DNA of 64,000 nucleotides from Piscinibacterium candidicorallinum (GTDB taxonomy: Bacteria; Pseudomonadota; Gammaproteobacteria; Burkholderiales; Burkholderiaceae_C): the NCBI RefSeq assembly GCF_047549485.1, contig NZ_CP180191.1:2666001-2730000 (forward strand), written 5' to 3'. Within the stretch, counting starts at the first letter, position 1. The number at the start of each line of letters is the position of its first letter. The notes beneath the pieces were generated by a model. The model did no database searches, was not told where the DNA came from, and saw nothing but the letters and a program-made list of their open reading frames with translations. The position numbers and the translations under genes are program-made. Below are positions 41,101-47,846 of the stretch, one piece after another.

Positions 41101-44100
41101 AACTGGTCGTCGCCTCCACCCCCAGATAAGTAGTCCTCTCCCGTCCCACCGTCGAGGATATCTTTGCCGCGGGCAACGTCCTGTCCGGGTACGTCGGTCC
41201 CAAAGTCTCCGTAAAGCGTGTCACCGCCTTCGCCGCCGACCAGTCGATCGTCGCCACCATCGCCTTGCAGGTAGTCGATCCCGGAGCCGCCGTCCAATTC
41301 ATCCGCGCCGTGATGTTGCGCGCCCAGATCTGCAATGTCTCCATCGCCGCGCAGGGAATCATCGCCTTCGCCGCCAATCAGCACATCCGCGCCGCCATCC
41401 CCCTGCAAAACGTCATTACCTTGCTCGCCGTCGAGATAGTCGTCGCCATGCAGTTGGCCAGCAAGGTTTCTGTCGCCACTGTCGCCGCGCAGTTGATCGT
41501 TCTCGGACCCACCGAATAGCTGGTCTGAGCCGCCACCGCCCTCCAAAGAGTCGTTGCCTCCTTCGCCGTCAAGGTAGTCGTTGCCGTGGTGCTCTCCGCT
41601 TAGATTGCTGACTCGCGCATCGCCAAGCAGCTGATCGTTGTCGGCACCGCCGAACAGGGTGTCATCGCCCCCGTCCCCTTGGAGATAGTCATCGCCGGCC
41701 TCGCCGTCCAAGTAGTCTGCACCATGGAGTGCTGGCGGGAGCACTTCGACCCCATCTCGTATCGCCGAACCATCACCGTACAGTCGATCAGCACCGGTAC
41801 CGCCGTAGATCTCATCGCTGCCTTCCTGGCCCGAAAGTTGGTCGTCACCAGCTCCGCCATCGATGTAGTCGTTCCCGCCCGCACCGGGAGTCCCTGCTTC
41901 TACGCCGTTAGGCTGTCCATACAGCAGGTCACCGCTGATCGAATCATTCCCATCGTCGCCAAACAGGGTGTCTGCGCCTTGCATGCCGACAATGCTGTCG
42001 TTGTCTGCACCGCCGTACACCAGATCATCACCGGTGCCTGCACGAATCAAGTCGTCGCCGGCGCCACCATCAATGATGTTGCCCGCGTCAGTCCAGCTGA
42101 TCGGACTGAAGCTGTTATCTACCGGGAAGTAGTTGGGATTGCCCTCAGCGTCGGTCCACATGCCGATCGCCCACCCATAACCCTGGCTGAAGACCTGACT
42201 GGGTAAGTTGAGCGCGGGGTAGGTTCCGCCTGCTGGCGCATGGGAAGTACCTCCTCCCGAACCCCAGATCGCGTCGTTGCCGTTGCCTCCCCGCAGTACA
42301 TCCCTGCCACGTTGGCCGAATAGGACGTCGTTGCCATCGCCGCCATCGATAACGTCGTCACCGCCAAAGCCACTCAGCGCGTCGTTGCCCGCTCCGCCCT
42401 GCAATCGATCATCCGTATGATCCAATCCGTACAGCACATCGTCGATGCCTGGCTGAGGTGCCCCTGTAAGAAGAACGTTGGGGCCAGCAGGGTCTCGCAC
42501 AAATTGCCACGTACCCGGCGCAGACACGACTGTGGTGTCGATCACGCGCTCCATATCACCCAAGACGTTGAGACCGCTTGGTGGCGGTACCGCAGCATCG
42601 CTCAGGTTGATGCCGAGGTTTCCGTTGGTAAAGCCCCGAACAACGATTCGATCTTTTGAGTCAAGCTTCTCGATGATGAGGTCTTGGGTTCCATCGACCT
42701 TCTTGCTCAGGCTGTAACGGACTTTCTTGTCCGCGCTCTGCCATATGCCCTCCGAAAGCAGCAGGCCACCGCTCAAGACATAGCTGGTATCAAACCGAAT
42801 CGAGCCTTGGCCGTCCTTGTCAGCGACGACGTCGCCGTCCTTGGCTTCGCCTGACGTGAACAGATAGGTGTCGTTGCCCGCACCGCCGAGCAGCGTGTCG
42901 GAACCTGCACCGCCGTTCAGGGTGTCGTTGCCCGTCTGGCCTTCCAGATAGTCGTTGCCGGCCTGGCCGTTGATCGTGTCATTGCCGGCGCCGCCATAGA
43001 GGCGGTCTTGCACGCGCTCAGCATTGGTACCGCTCAGTGTGTCATCGCGGGAGTCGCTTCCAAACACGATGTTTCGATCAAAAAAAGCACCCGTTTGTCC
43101 AGGTCGCCGGGTTCTTGGCCGGACCTCTAAGCGTCGAATGGAGCCATCGGCTAATGTGACCGAGTAGTTGGCAGCTTCATCGCCGACGACTTGTACCGTG
43201 CTACCCGAAGGCGCGCTCAGGCTACGCCTTGTAGCTGCCATTGCAGCTAGCAGTCCCGATCTGTCCCGAACCCAGGACTCACTTAGGCCCGTGTACTCAG
43301 AGCGCTCGTCTTCGAGCCTCACAGCCTCAGCGACGGCCGGGCTTATCGACAGTGCAATCGGCGATAGAGCTACCAGTGCGGCACGTGCGTCGGAGTTGAC
43401 CAGCGCATCAGCCGCGATTGAAGCGGCGCTAGTTGGCAGATAACGAGCTTGGAGAGCCTGTAGCTCAGCTGAGCTTAGGGCGCCAAAAAATGCGCGCGCG
43501 GTCGACTCAAACTCCGGAACCGACGTAGTTCCAATCAACTGCTGGCCTTGAATAGCTCCCATCAACATGTCTAACGCAGCACTGGGACCGTCCCGTGCGA
43601 CCAGTCGGAAAACAGGCTGCAGCTGCGGGTTCGTTGTACCTCCAATGACGGCTTGCATTAGGGTCTCCACGGAACGCGGACCGAGGAGATAGGCCGAGAC
43701 GGTCTGGCCAATCACGAAACTGTCAACCAGTAGCTGGATCGGCTCGTCAAATGCGGCGCCATAAGCTGCATCGATTGCGAGTTTGTACGCGTATGCTGCA
43801 TACAACGCATCGCGAACATCACTCAGAGAGTCAAGCCTGCTAGGGGTTCGCCCTAGCAGTCGAGCGCTCTCGTCTTGTGTTAGCTGCGTGAACAGCAAGG
43901 ACCCAGCCCAGGCTGAGTTTTGTTGAGTTGCCGCGGCGGAATCGTTGATATCTCTGTTAAACAATACCGTACCCACTGCGGTTGCGTCCGCACTGGCAAT
44001 TCTGCCAATTGACGGTACTATTCCTCGCGACCAATCACCTGACTCGCCAAGCAAATCACTTAGTAAATTTTCTGCAACCCTATTTGACGCAAGCTGCATT

Positions 44101-44414
44101 CCAACTATTGTTCCACCCCGCGTATCAGGTAGAATTAAATCTGACGCATTAATACCATAACGAAGCCGGTGCTGTGTGTCAGTGTAAGTTCTGATAAGGG
44201 CTGCCATCGCACCGCGCCCAGCATTGGCTTCCGTTGCACCACGCAGCCATAGTACCGATGGATCAGTTAGAGCTACACCATATTCGGCAACTAAGATATC
44301 TGCAAGACGTTGGTAGATCCTCCAATACGGTATCTGTAGCAACCGCGCCTGGTCCCGCATCGCGCTAATTTCCGCAAGGTGTGTCTCTCCTAGTTGAACA
44401 GATACTTGGTTCAC
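32106..44414 (-). CDS. Giant RTX repeat protein, type I secretion substrate
   Basis: 4102 residues from GTG 44414 (AAGGAAG upstream; 4-base overlap with the lipoprotein stop). Residues 1-445 are a non-repeat domain I do not recognise. Blocks of GGxGxDxxx calcium-binding nonapeptides follow: about 450-520, a long block 655-1325, and further blocks to about 3600. They alternate with hemolysin-related domains (around 530-610, 1840-1940, 2200-2280 and 3610-3650) and VENLTLTG modules (from about 2315). The last 450 residues are Pro/Ala-rich, non-repeat, with three PN[ST]IK motifs. No lipase, protease or cyclase domain is evident, so an adhesin, S-layer-like or matrix role is possible but not shown. 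Known: RTX folds on calcium outside the cell. Neighbours are its ABC exporter and adaptor. Confidence 0.93.
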   Translation of the reverse strand: MNQVSVQLGETHLAEISAMRDQARLLQIPYWRIYQRLADILVAEYGVALTDPSVLWLRGATEANAGRGAMAALIRTYTDTQHRLRYGINASDLILPDTRGGTIVGMQLASNRVAENLLSDLLGESGDWSRGIVPSIGRIASADATAVGTVLFNRDINDSAAATQQNSAWAGSLLFTQLTQDESARLLGRTPSRLDSLSDVRDALYAAYAYKLAIDAAYGAAFDEPIQLLVDSFVIGQTVSAYLLGPRSVETLMQAVIGGTTNPQLQPVFRLVARDGPSAALDMLMGAIQGQQLIGTTSVPEFESTARAFFGALSSAELQALQARYLPTSAASIAADALVNSDARAALVALSPIALSISPAVAEAVRLEDERSEYTGLSESWVRDRSGLLAAMAATRRSLSAPSGSTVQVVGDEAANYSVTLADGSIRRLEVRPRTRRPGQTGAFFDRNIVFGSDSRDDTLSGTNAERVQDRLYGGAGNDTINGQAGNDYLEGQTGNDTLNGGAGSDTLLGGAGNDTYLFTSGEAKDGDVVADKDGQGSIRFDTSYVLSGGLLLSEGIWQSADKKVRYSLSKKVDGTQDLIIEKLDSKDRIVVRGFTNGNLGINLSDAAVPPPSGLNVLGDMERVIDTTVVSAPGTWQFVRDPAGPNVLLTGAPQPGIDDVLYGLDHTDDRLQGGAGNDALSGFGGDDVIDGGDGNDVLFGQRGRDVLRGGNGNDAIWGSGGGTSHAPAGGTYPALNLPSQVFSQGYGWAIGMWTDAEGNPNYFPVDNSFSPISWTDAGNIIDGGAGDDLIRAGTGDDLVYGGADNDSIVGMQGADTLFGDDGNDSISGDLLYGQPNGVEAGTPGAGGNDYIDGGAGDDQLSGQEGSDEIYGGTGADRLYGDGSAIRDGVEVLPPALHGADYLDGEAGDDYLQGDGGDDTLFGGADNDQLLGDARVSNLSGEHHGNDYLDGEGGNDSLEGGGGSDQLFGGSENDQLRGDSGDRNLAGQLHGDDYLDGEQGNDVLQGDGGADVLIGGEGDDSLRGDGDIADLGAQHHGADELDGGSGIDYLQGDGGDDRLVGGEGGDTLYGDFGTDVPGQDVARGKDILDGGTGEDYLSGGGGDDQLFGGEDNDTLVGDGDNEIVALHGNDLLDGGAGNDLLSGGNGSDTLLGGSGNDSLYGGSASSPGSESNTDADVLDGGEGNDYLDGDNGNDQLSGGTGDDWLLGRNDHDSLTGGAGSDRLDGGSGNDVLSGGEGNDELDGEGGADTLSGDAGDDWLRGGAGDDQLDGGAGVDIVDGQAGDDALVGGEGNDRLFGGDGNDVLTGGQGADYLAGGAGDDTYVISASDLYDAGNLRENIDDREGANTIVLDGMRVDAAGVAAGASYGSVNLQFLQGEIAIQNAFVQAGLVIRNADGTSATLGDLITERYNERVSYSSMESGLSFAGGRLNDSLSALGAGSTLRGGAGNDFLRGGTGGGYTFVFNQGDGLDQVSKDAEQIALGQREANRFAFGTGVSSNSVRLSYDPDNWGITLHYGTQADAIRLGGDLDTLINQGPVDRLTFADGTVMTWQQLLDRGVDLVLPPSWAVSNPVYGTAASDRVQGDELNRRFETGDGADVITFGTGNEIADGGSGNDRFVFSRGAGSDEVLASVSALEANTLQVNGYTIAEAQLIRYQSDLIVRFAGSQDQVAFRGFFRAGSQDKLEIQGQVFSPATVPLTPPDLLVTEGDDVVYLSEGADTLNARGGNDQVFAGAGNDTVMGGAGNDQLYGDAGNDNLQGGDGDDALFGGDGNDLLDTGTSLGGSQTANGEAGNDVLMGGGTLDGGAGNDQITLRGFGTARGGSGDDTLSAQQGSGWLVGGQGADTFLINRGIGSLEITLENWGAREDVLRFGPGIAPSQVRIQAQGPDGVVWIDLLDAGGNTTSDRVRLPGYAFVQDGRLFSRVEFADSASTIWTGEQLRQLAVQPTSGNDFIVGTPNADVLDGLAGRDIVYGEGGNDLLIGGSDDVLYGGQGNDTLEARGPSVQVIGGEGSDTIVVRPGGSVWVTGTDTAPGSIDTLRVDPSIQWADILVRRPATGSRRDSLLLIHVDPVTRRETQVAELNDYFKSGASGGDSVIDRIEFDGGSVVLTRSQILSAIGNGTAGDDRLVGSDAADTLIGRAGNDVLFGMDGADVLVGEAGSDLLEGGAGDDVYRFGLGHGSDQINEVSSTIIPGAGNDRLELGAGITTSNVTFTRDANDDLILEVAGSADEIRVSRYFSQPNGTIETIRFAGGTNWTFADIQSRLSNGAASANSQTGTATANNFVVDHWNDTVTDSTTGDGDTVSASVSFVLPNGVENLTLTGTLNLNATGNGNKNTLRGNSGGNTLDDGGGGDVLIGGQGDDLYIVRHSGRWSSAGYPVVPSPIDSPFAGGAYENANEGVDTLQTERWSEALGDNIENLVQRASTANSISYVSIDPPETTYRYMIGNSLNNVIDVSEASSAITNPFSQVQWSQDRLRTYFIDGGAGADVMISGDTHDIYVVDNLGDRVIERGGIGSIDTIESSISMTLSSEIEHLTLTGSTAISGTGNAGNNTLNGARNSAANVLTGGAGDDRYVIGLGDSVVEAAGGGLDTVQVDQAGSTTVRLTDFVNIENLGLGYAAGDVNLQGNAQDNLLFGSYGANTIEGGDGHDTILGLDTTAYNYANISEQKDVLRGGAGNDRIFSYSGGDLVEGGSGNDEITVVRRANTATAVAIEFGLGDGQDVINAGAASVDLRLKASVSMDQVTFARNGADLIIRLSDGSSMTLRFAFPSETASALRTDLATRLRFDDGSVWQREQFEIALLSSSRRTATVGADLLSGNAGNDVLDGLAGSDSLYGDRGADTLSGSDGDDYLDGGSGDDTLRGGAGGDTLDGAEGADLLEGGAGNDRLYGGAGTDTYRFSRDFGNDEINEAISLRPEYSIIDAGVDTVQFDGSLSVSEISFEAISEGGTPQDLLVRQVGSSHSVRVRYFFSEGGLATVERFVFNDGTVLTADQVRTLASTIRGTDLADTLYSLPGGGQALGLGGNDVLEGNAGNDVLDGGLGSDTMRGRSGNDVYIVDAAGDVVTENTNEGVDRVESSITYTLGANVENLTLTGTAALNGTGNSLSNTLIGNAGNNTLNGAAGADTMQGGAGNDVYIVDNAGDVVTESANEGTDRVESSVSFVLGANVENLTLTGTAAINATGNVANNTLTGNSGNNRLDGGAGADAMTGGAGNDTYVVDNTGDTVTEAASGGTDTIESSVTYTLGTEVENLTLTGTSAINATGNGLANILRGNAAANTLNGGAGNDTMLGGAGDDVYIVDTTGDVVTENANEGVDRIDSSVTFTLGANVEHLTLTGTAAINGTGNAGDNTLTGNSANNTLTGGGGNDRLVGGAGTDTMAGGTGNDTYVVDVAGDVVTENANEGTDTVESSITYSVASLANVENITLTGTAAINATGNAANNLLIGNSANNTLTGAAGNDRLDGGAGTDTMVGGTGNDTYVVDVAGDVVTENANEGTDTVEASITCSVASLANVENITLTGTAAINATGNAANNILIGNAGNNTLTGGGGNDTLSGGAGADILTTTAGNGIFIGGTGNDTLNTGTGNDRIAFARGDGADLVVGSGSNSTDTLDLSGGITRSNVVLFKNGNDLVVEVGSGEQITLRNWYTGSRQVGTLRIIADANWVPGSAATPTSAETINLATIASQFDTARTSNPAIVRWSLGTNSGLTSKMTAPTQSPNTSDSTLRVTDPVQRVLSTADVRWADTRGVETLRAVSESVPNTGSRMPWMRRNLLVDAATPAATPAAAEGSVPAAAPTSAPEPVANTTARLAESWFAASPRHNLALIHRGLIERNWLGETVDADTPENGLPVQADATTASASDLLWIHDQQPAAGIKQTDTHTAPNSIKEAAVRAALAEQAVAAGAADGEIAVCDDPTAMASGKGEDAQMGSPNTIKLGGQVSTNESEIAICEAPKDSALDELMVASPNSIKVAAGRGPALPLVSESTAVTQVSGLLRPAPRFLFEQELPDGGAFMPDAPVEPVFTPLYPVLDRWTVSDSTLDQWQRAIATDGAGDSDTAVIAPDAGLLMVAPPDRGQALTQDPLLADREARWARRGYSMEP
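32490..32770 (-). repeat. Short repeats in the RTX C-terminal region
   Basis: Three copies of [AS]PN[ST]IK (APNSIK, SPNTIK, SPNSIK) alternate with two copies of EIA[VI]C[DE]xP (EIAVCDDP, EIAICEAP), spaced about 40-50 residues. They are outside the calcium repeats, in the final 200 residues, and contain most of the few cysteines of this protein. Confidence 0.75.
33690..35350 (-). repeat. Tandem VENLTLTG/calcium-repeat units within the RTX gene
   Basis: Six near-identical in-frame units encoding VE[NH][LI]TLTG, then T[AS]A[IL]N[AG]TGN, two or three calcium nonapeptides and D[VT]Y[IV]VD. Unit spacing alternates at about 81 and 92 residues (243 and 276 bases); the longer units carry one extra nonapeptide. 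DNA identity between neighbouring copies is high, for example between units near 33830 and 34110. Confidence 0.9.
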
Positions 44415-45133
44415 TCAACTTCCTTTACAAGCTTCAAGACCTCAATGATGTTTTTGTAGATCTCAGGCCAATCTCGTCCATGCTGCTGCGCGAATCGGAC
44501 GTCTATGGCTAGATCTGCCTTCCATCGAAAACTTGCTCTGCAAGACCCAATCCGGTGCGAAACATCACAAACCGCTACTACAGGCTGTCCGCTTATGGGG
44601 TCCAACGAATTAGTGGCTATATATATTCTCTGAGCATTTTTTACTCCTTCCGTACCAATCTCATACACTGCCAATCCTTCGCTTAGTTGCTTTCGGCGCG
44701 CGGGCATGTCTACTCGCTTCTCAATTTCTCGAATTTTCTCCATGGCGGTTGGTAGCGCGCCAATTGGGCGTTCTGGTATAATAAGAAAAAATTCTACGCT
44801 ATAGTCGTAAGCCTGACCCTGAAATCGAGCAGCATAGTCTTCTTCGGGGGTAAGCTTTCTTGAACGTGTTGCCAACGACCACTGAAAACCTGAGGGTCCT
44901 TGCTGAAATCCATATTGCGCTGGGGCCATGAGCAAATACCGTCCTCGACGCAACAGCACGTAACCTGTAGGTAATGGGCCTACATTAGCCAGATCAGCGT
45001 CTGTCACGACAGTTTGCGGAGGCTCAGGCGCCGGAGTGGTGGTTTCGTGTTGATGACAAGCAAGAATCGAGACGAGGATGCCCACTCCGACTATTCCGAC
45101 AATCCGGTTGGTGTATTTGTGCTGGGGTTTCAT
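44411..45133 (-). CDS. Predicted lipoprotein of the RTX export operon
   Basis: 240 residues; GAGG 6 bases before the ATG. N-terminal signal MKPQHKYTNRIVG with a hydrophobic core and lipobox VSILAC, so Cys26 should be lipidated. The rest is predicted periplasmic or outer-membrane surface: a Pro-rich spacer (TTPAPEPPQ), then a mixed domain with LLRRGRYLLMAPAQ, two further cysteines (AVCDVS, GSCRAS) and EIEKRV. I recognise no family. It lies between the exporter (21-base gap) and the RTX gene (4-base overlap), so co-translation with the RTX protein is likely; a chaperone, anchor or immunity-like role is inference. The DNA is more A+T-rich than its surroundings. Confidence 0.75.
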   Translation of the reverse strand: MKPQHKYTNRIVGIVGVGILVSILACHQHETTTPAPEPPQTVVTDADLANVGPLPTGYVLLRRGRYLLMAPAQYGFQQGPSGFQWSLATRSRKLTPEEDYAARFQGQAYDYSVEFFLIIPERPIGALPTAMEKIREIEKRVDMPARRKQLSEGLAVYEIGTEGVKNAQRIYIATNSLDPISGQPVVAVCDVSHRIGSCRASFRWKADLAIDVRFAQQHGRDWPEIYKNIIEVLKLVKEVE

Positions 45134-45154
45134 GTGGAGCCTCGCTACACCTGT

Positions 45155-47320
45155 CTAGTATTTTTCAAGATATATAACTCGCTCAACTTTTAGTTTATTT
45201 GGCAAGCCGTGGGTGATAATCAGCGAGGTGACTTTGCCGCGCAGCGCGTTGACGGTGCCGGCGAAGGATTCGGCCGTTGCCTGATCCAGATTGCTGGTGG
45301 CCTCATCAAAGATCAGCACCTTTGGGCGCTTCAGCAACGCTCGGGCAATGGCAATGCGCTGCTTCTGTCCGCCTGAGAGCCCCGCGCCGCGCTCGCCAAT
45401 TTCGGTCTGGTAGCCCTGGGGCAGTTGTTCGATCACGCCGTGGATCTCGGCCATCTGGCAGGCCTGCACGATCTCTTCGAAGGTGGCCTGGGGGTTGGCC
45501 ATCTGCAGGTTCTCGTAGACGGTGCCGCTGAAGAGCACTGTTTCCTGCGGTACCACGCCGAACAGGCTGCGCAGCTCGTTGGCAGCCAAGTGGCGGATAT
45601 CGATGCCGTCGATGCGGATGCTGCCTTCGGTCGGCAGGTAGAAGCCCTGCAGCAGCTTGGCCAAGGTGCTCTTGCCGGTGCCGCTCGGCCCCATGATGGC
45701 CACGGTGGTGCCGGGTTCTACGGTGAGACTCAGGTTTTTGTAGAGGAAGGGGCAGTCATCGCCATAGCGAAAGGCAATGGCTTGCACCTCAATCCGGCCC
45801 ATGCCTGCGGCCTGGCGGCTGGGGGTAAGGCTGTAGGGCTCGGTGGGGGCGTTCATCAGATCGCCCAGGCGCTTGACGGCCAGGCTGGCCTGCTGGAACT
45901 GGGTCCAGAGACCCGTCAGACGCATCACCGGCTGGCTGAGCTTGCCGGCAAACATCTGGAAGGCGACGAGCATGCCGATGGTGAAGGCCGGGGTGGTCAT
46001 GACGATCCAGGCGCCGGCCAGCAGGATCAGCAGGGTCATGGCCTGCTCCAGGGTGCTGACGACCACGTTGTAGGTGTTGCCCAGCTGCTTGGTACGAAAC
46101 CCAGCGTTCAGGTAGCTCGCCAGGTACTCGGCATAGCGCTGCTTGAGCTGGGGCTCCATTTGCAGGCTCTTGACGGTTTCCATGCCGCCCACGTACTCGG
46201 TAACAAAGGCCTGATTGCGCGCGCCGAGCAGGAACTGCTCGTTCAGGTGCTTCTGGAACAGGGGTGCGACCACGGCCGAGGCGATCACGATGACAGTGAG
46301 GATGCCTAGTGCAATTAGGGTGAGCGGCACGCTGTACCAGAACATCAGGGCCACGCAGATCAGCAGGAAGGGGATGTCCAGGATCAGGCTGACGGCGGCG
46401 GAGCTGATGAACTCGCGGATGGTCTCCACGCCCTGCAGGCGGGCGGCGATGACGCCCGTGGGCCGGTGGGTGAAGTAGCGAGGTGGCAGCTTGAACAGAT
46501 GTTCGAACACGCTGTAGCCGAGCACGGCGTCCACCCGGTTGCCGGTGTGCAGGATGAGGTATTGCCGTACCCAGGTGAGCAGGGCGGTGAAGAGCATGAA
46601 GATCGTCATGCCCACGGCAATGGCGATGAGCGTGCTCTGGGTGCGGTGCACCACTACCTTGTCGATGATGGCCTGGGTAAAAAGGGGCGTGGCCAGAGCG
46701 AGCAGCTGAAGCACCAAGCTGGCCAGCAGCACGTCGCGCCAGACTTTCTTGTGCTTGAGCAGCTCGGGGATGAACCAGGCGAAACTGAAACGGCGGGGGC
46801 TGGCTTGGCCGTTGGCGTGGGCGGTCTCGGCTTCGTCGGGGTCGGCGACCGGCGGCGCAGCGGGCTTGAGCAACAGAACTTGGCCAGCGAACTGGGCTTC
46901 GAAGTCCGCGACCTTCAACACCTCGGGCCGCGGCTGGCCAGGCCGGAAAAAGGCAACGCGTTCTGCATCCGCCTGGGAAATGATGACTGGGGTAAGCGTG
47001 CCCGACTGCGGATCGTTGGCGGCGGACTCAGCCGCTTCGGTCGATGCGGGTCTCACGCCGTGCTGACTCGGTGTGTTGGCGCCGTTGACCAACGCGATGC
47101 AGGGCAACGCCAGATCGCCGAAGCGCTGCGGCTTGGCGCGGATCAGCTTGGCCTTGAACCCCAGGGCGCGGGCGGCAGACAGCAGGCTTGAATCATCGTG
47201 CGGCGGTGGGAACTGCTGCGCCAGCAGGTCGGAGCTGAACGGGATGCGGTGAATGGCACAGGCCGAGCCCAGCGCCCACACCATCGCCTCGCGATCGACC
47301 GCGAGTCCCCCTGCTCTCAC
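45155..47320 (-). CDS. Type I secretion ABC transporter (HlyB/LapB-like)
   Basis: 721 residues from GTG 47320 with GGGAGGG 4 bases upstream. An N-terminal C39-like domain (about 1-160) has the fold pattern (AIHRIPFSSDLLAQQF) but lacks the catalytic Cys at its usual position, as in HlyB, so it should bind substrate and not cut it. Six membrane helices (about 190-450) follow, then the ATPase: Walker A GPSGTGKST, Q-loop VPQETVLFSG, signature LSGGQKQR, Walker B VLIFDEATSNLD and the switch His in ITHGLPNK. It powers export of the RTX protein with the HlyD-type adaptor. TolC is not encoded here. Confidence 0.95.
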   Translation of the reverse strand: MRAGGLAVDREAMVWALGSACAIHRIPFSSDLLAQQFPPPHDDSSLLSAARALGFKAKLIRAKPQRFGDLALPCIALVNGANTPSQHGVRPASTEAAESAANDPQSGTLTPVIISQADAERVAFFRPGQPRPEVLKVADFEAQFAGQVLLLKPAAPPVADPDEAETAHANGQASPRRFSFAWFIPELLKHKKVWRDVLLASLVLQLLALATPLFTQAIIDKVVVHRTQSTLIAIAVGMTIFMLFTALLTWVRQYLILHTGNRVDAVLGYSVFEHLFKLPPRYFTHRPTGVIAARLQGVETIREFISSAAVSLILDIPFLLICVALMFWYSVPLTLIALGILTVIVIASAVVAPLFQKHLNEQFLLGARNQAFVTEYVGGMETVKSLQMEPQLKQRYAEYLASYLNAGFRTKQLGNTYNVVVSTLEQAMTLLILLAGAWIVMTTPAFTIGMLVAFQMFAGKLSQPVMRLTGLWTQFQQASLAVKRLGDLMNAPTEPYSLTPSRQAAGMGRIEVQAIAFRYGDDCPFLYKNLSLTVEPGTTVAIMGPSGTGKSTLAKLLQGFYLPTEGSIRIDGIDIRHLAANELRSLFGVVPQETVLFSGTVYENLQMANPQATFEEIVQACQMAEIHGVIEQLPQGYQTEIGERGAGLSGGQKQRIAIARALLKRPKVLIFDEATSNLDQATAESFAGTVNALRGKVTSLIITHGLPNKLKVERVIYLEKY

Positions 47321-47846
47321 AACGCCCTCCCTCTACTGTCAGGTCTAGCAGCTATGTCTGTTCTGCACCGCCAGGTTTTGACAGGTCCGAAAAGTAGGGA
47401 CAATGGCGACGGCAAACCAGCTACGCAGATACCGTGTTTTGGTTGCGCAGTTCAACTGTCGCACTACTCCACACCTAAAGTGCCTAGTTGAGGCTCGGCA
47501 AACAGCGTCTGAATAGGTCAAGCAGTGGACATACGTGCGCGGCTCTGATGAGTGGCTTGGACGTGGCTAGCCAATCCGGTTGCCGGCATCATTCAGCGCG
47601 AGAGTCCGCTTTGGGTCGAAAGCAGAAGATCGCACCAAACCAGCATCCGACATGTGGCTCGGTGCTTCCCTTCACCAAACAGAAGCACCTTAAGCCCCAG
47701 CTTCATGCTGCTGGCAGCCGCGACAAGAAGAAGGGCCTCATCAGAGAGGGAGCCAGCCACTCTCGCTGCGACGCCCCGGCTGTCGCAGTCCCTTCAGGCG
47801 CGGGATTGGCGACATCCATAATGAAGTTGTCTATCACCGATCATGA
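47321..47846. other. Intergenic region between the RTX operon and the SWIM gene
   Basis: 526 bases. No supported gene: short frames on the plus strand are basic and low-complexity with no ribosome site. It must contain the RTX operon promoter and, on the far side, the end of the five-gene operon. Confidence 0.45.

Noticed and set aside
40562..41611. Long plus-strand frame of about 349 codons inside the RTX gene
   Set aside because: Arg/His-rich antisense shadow of the calcium repeats.
35740..42470. Regular short repeats that look CRISPR-like
   Set aside because: They are in-frame GGxGxDxxx codons of one continuous protein; there are no unique spacers and no cas genes.
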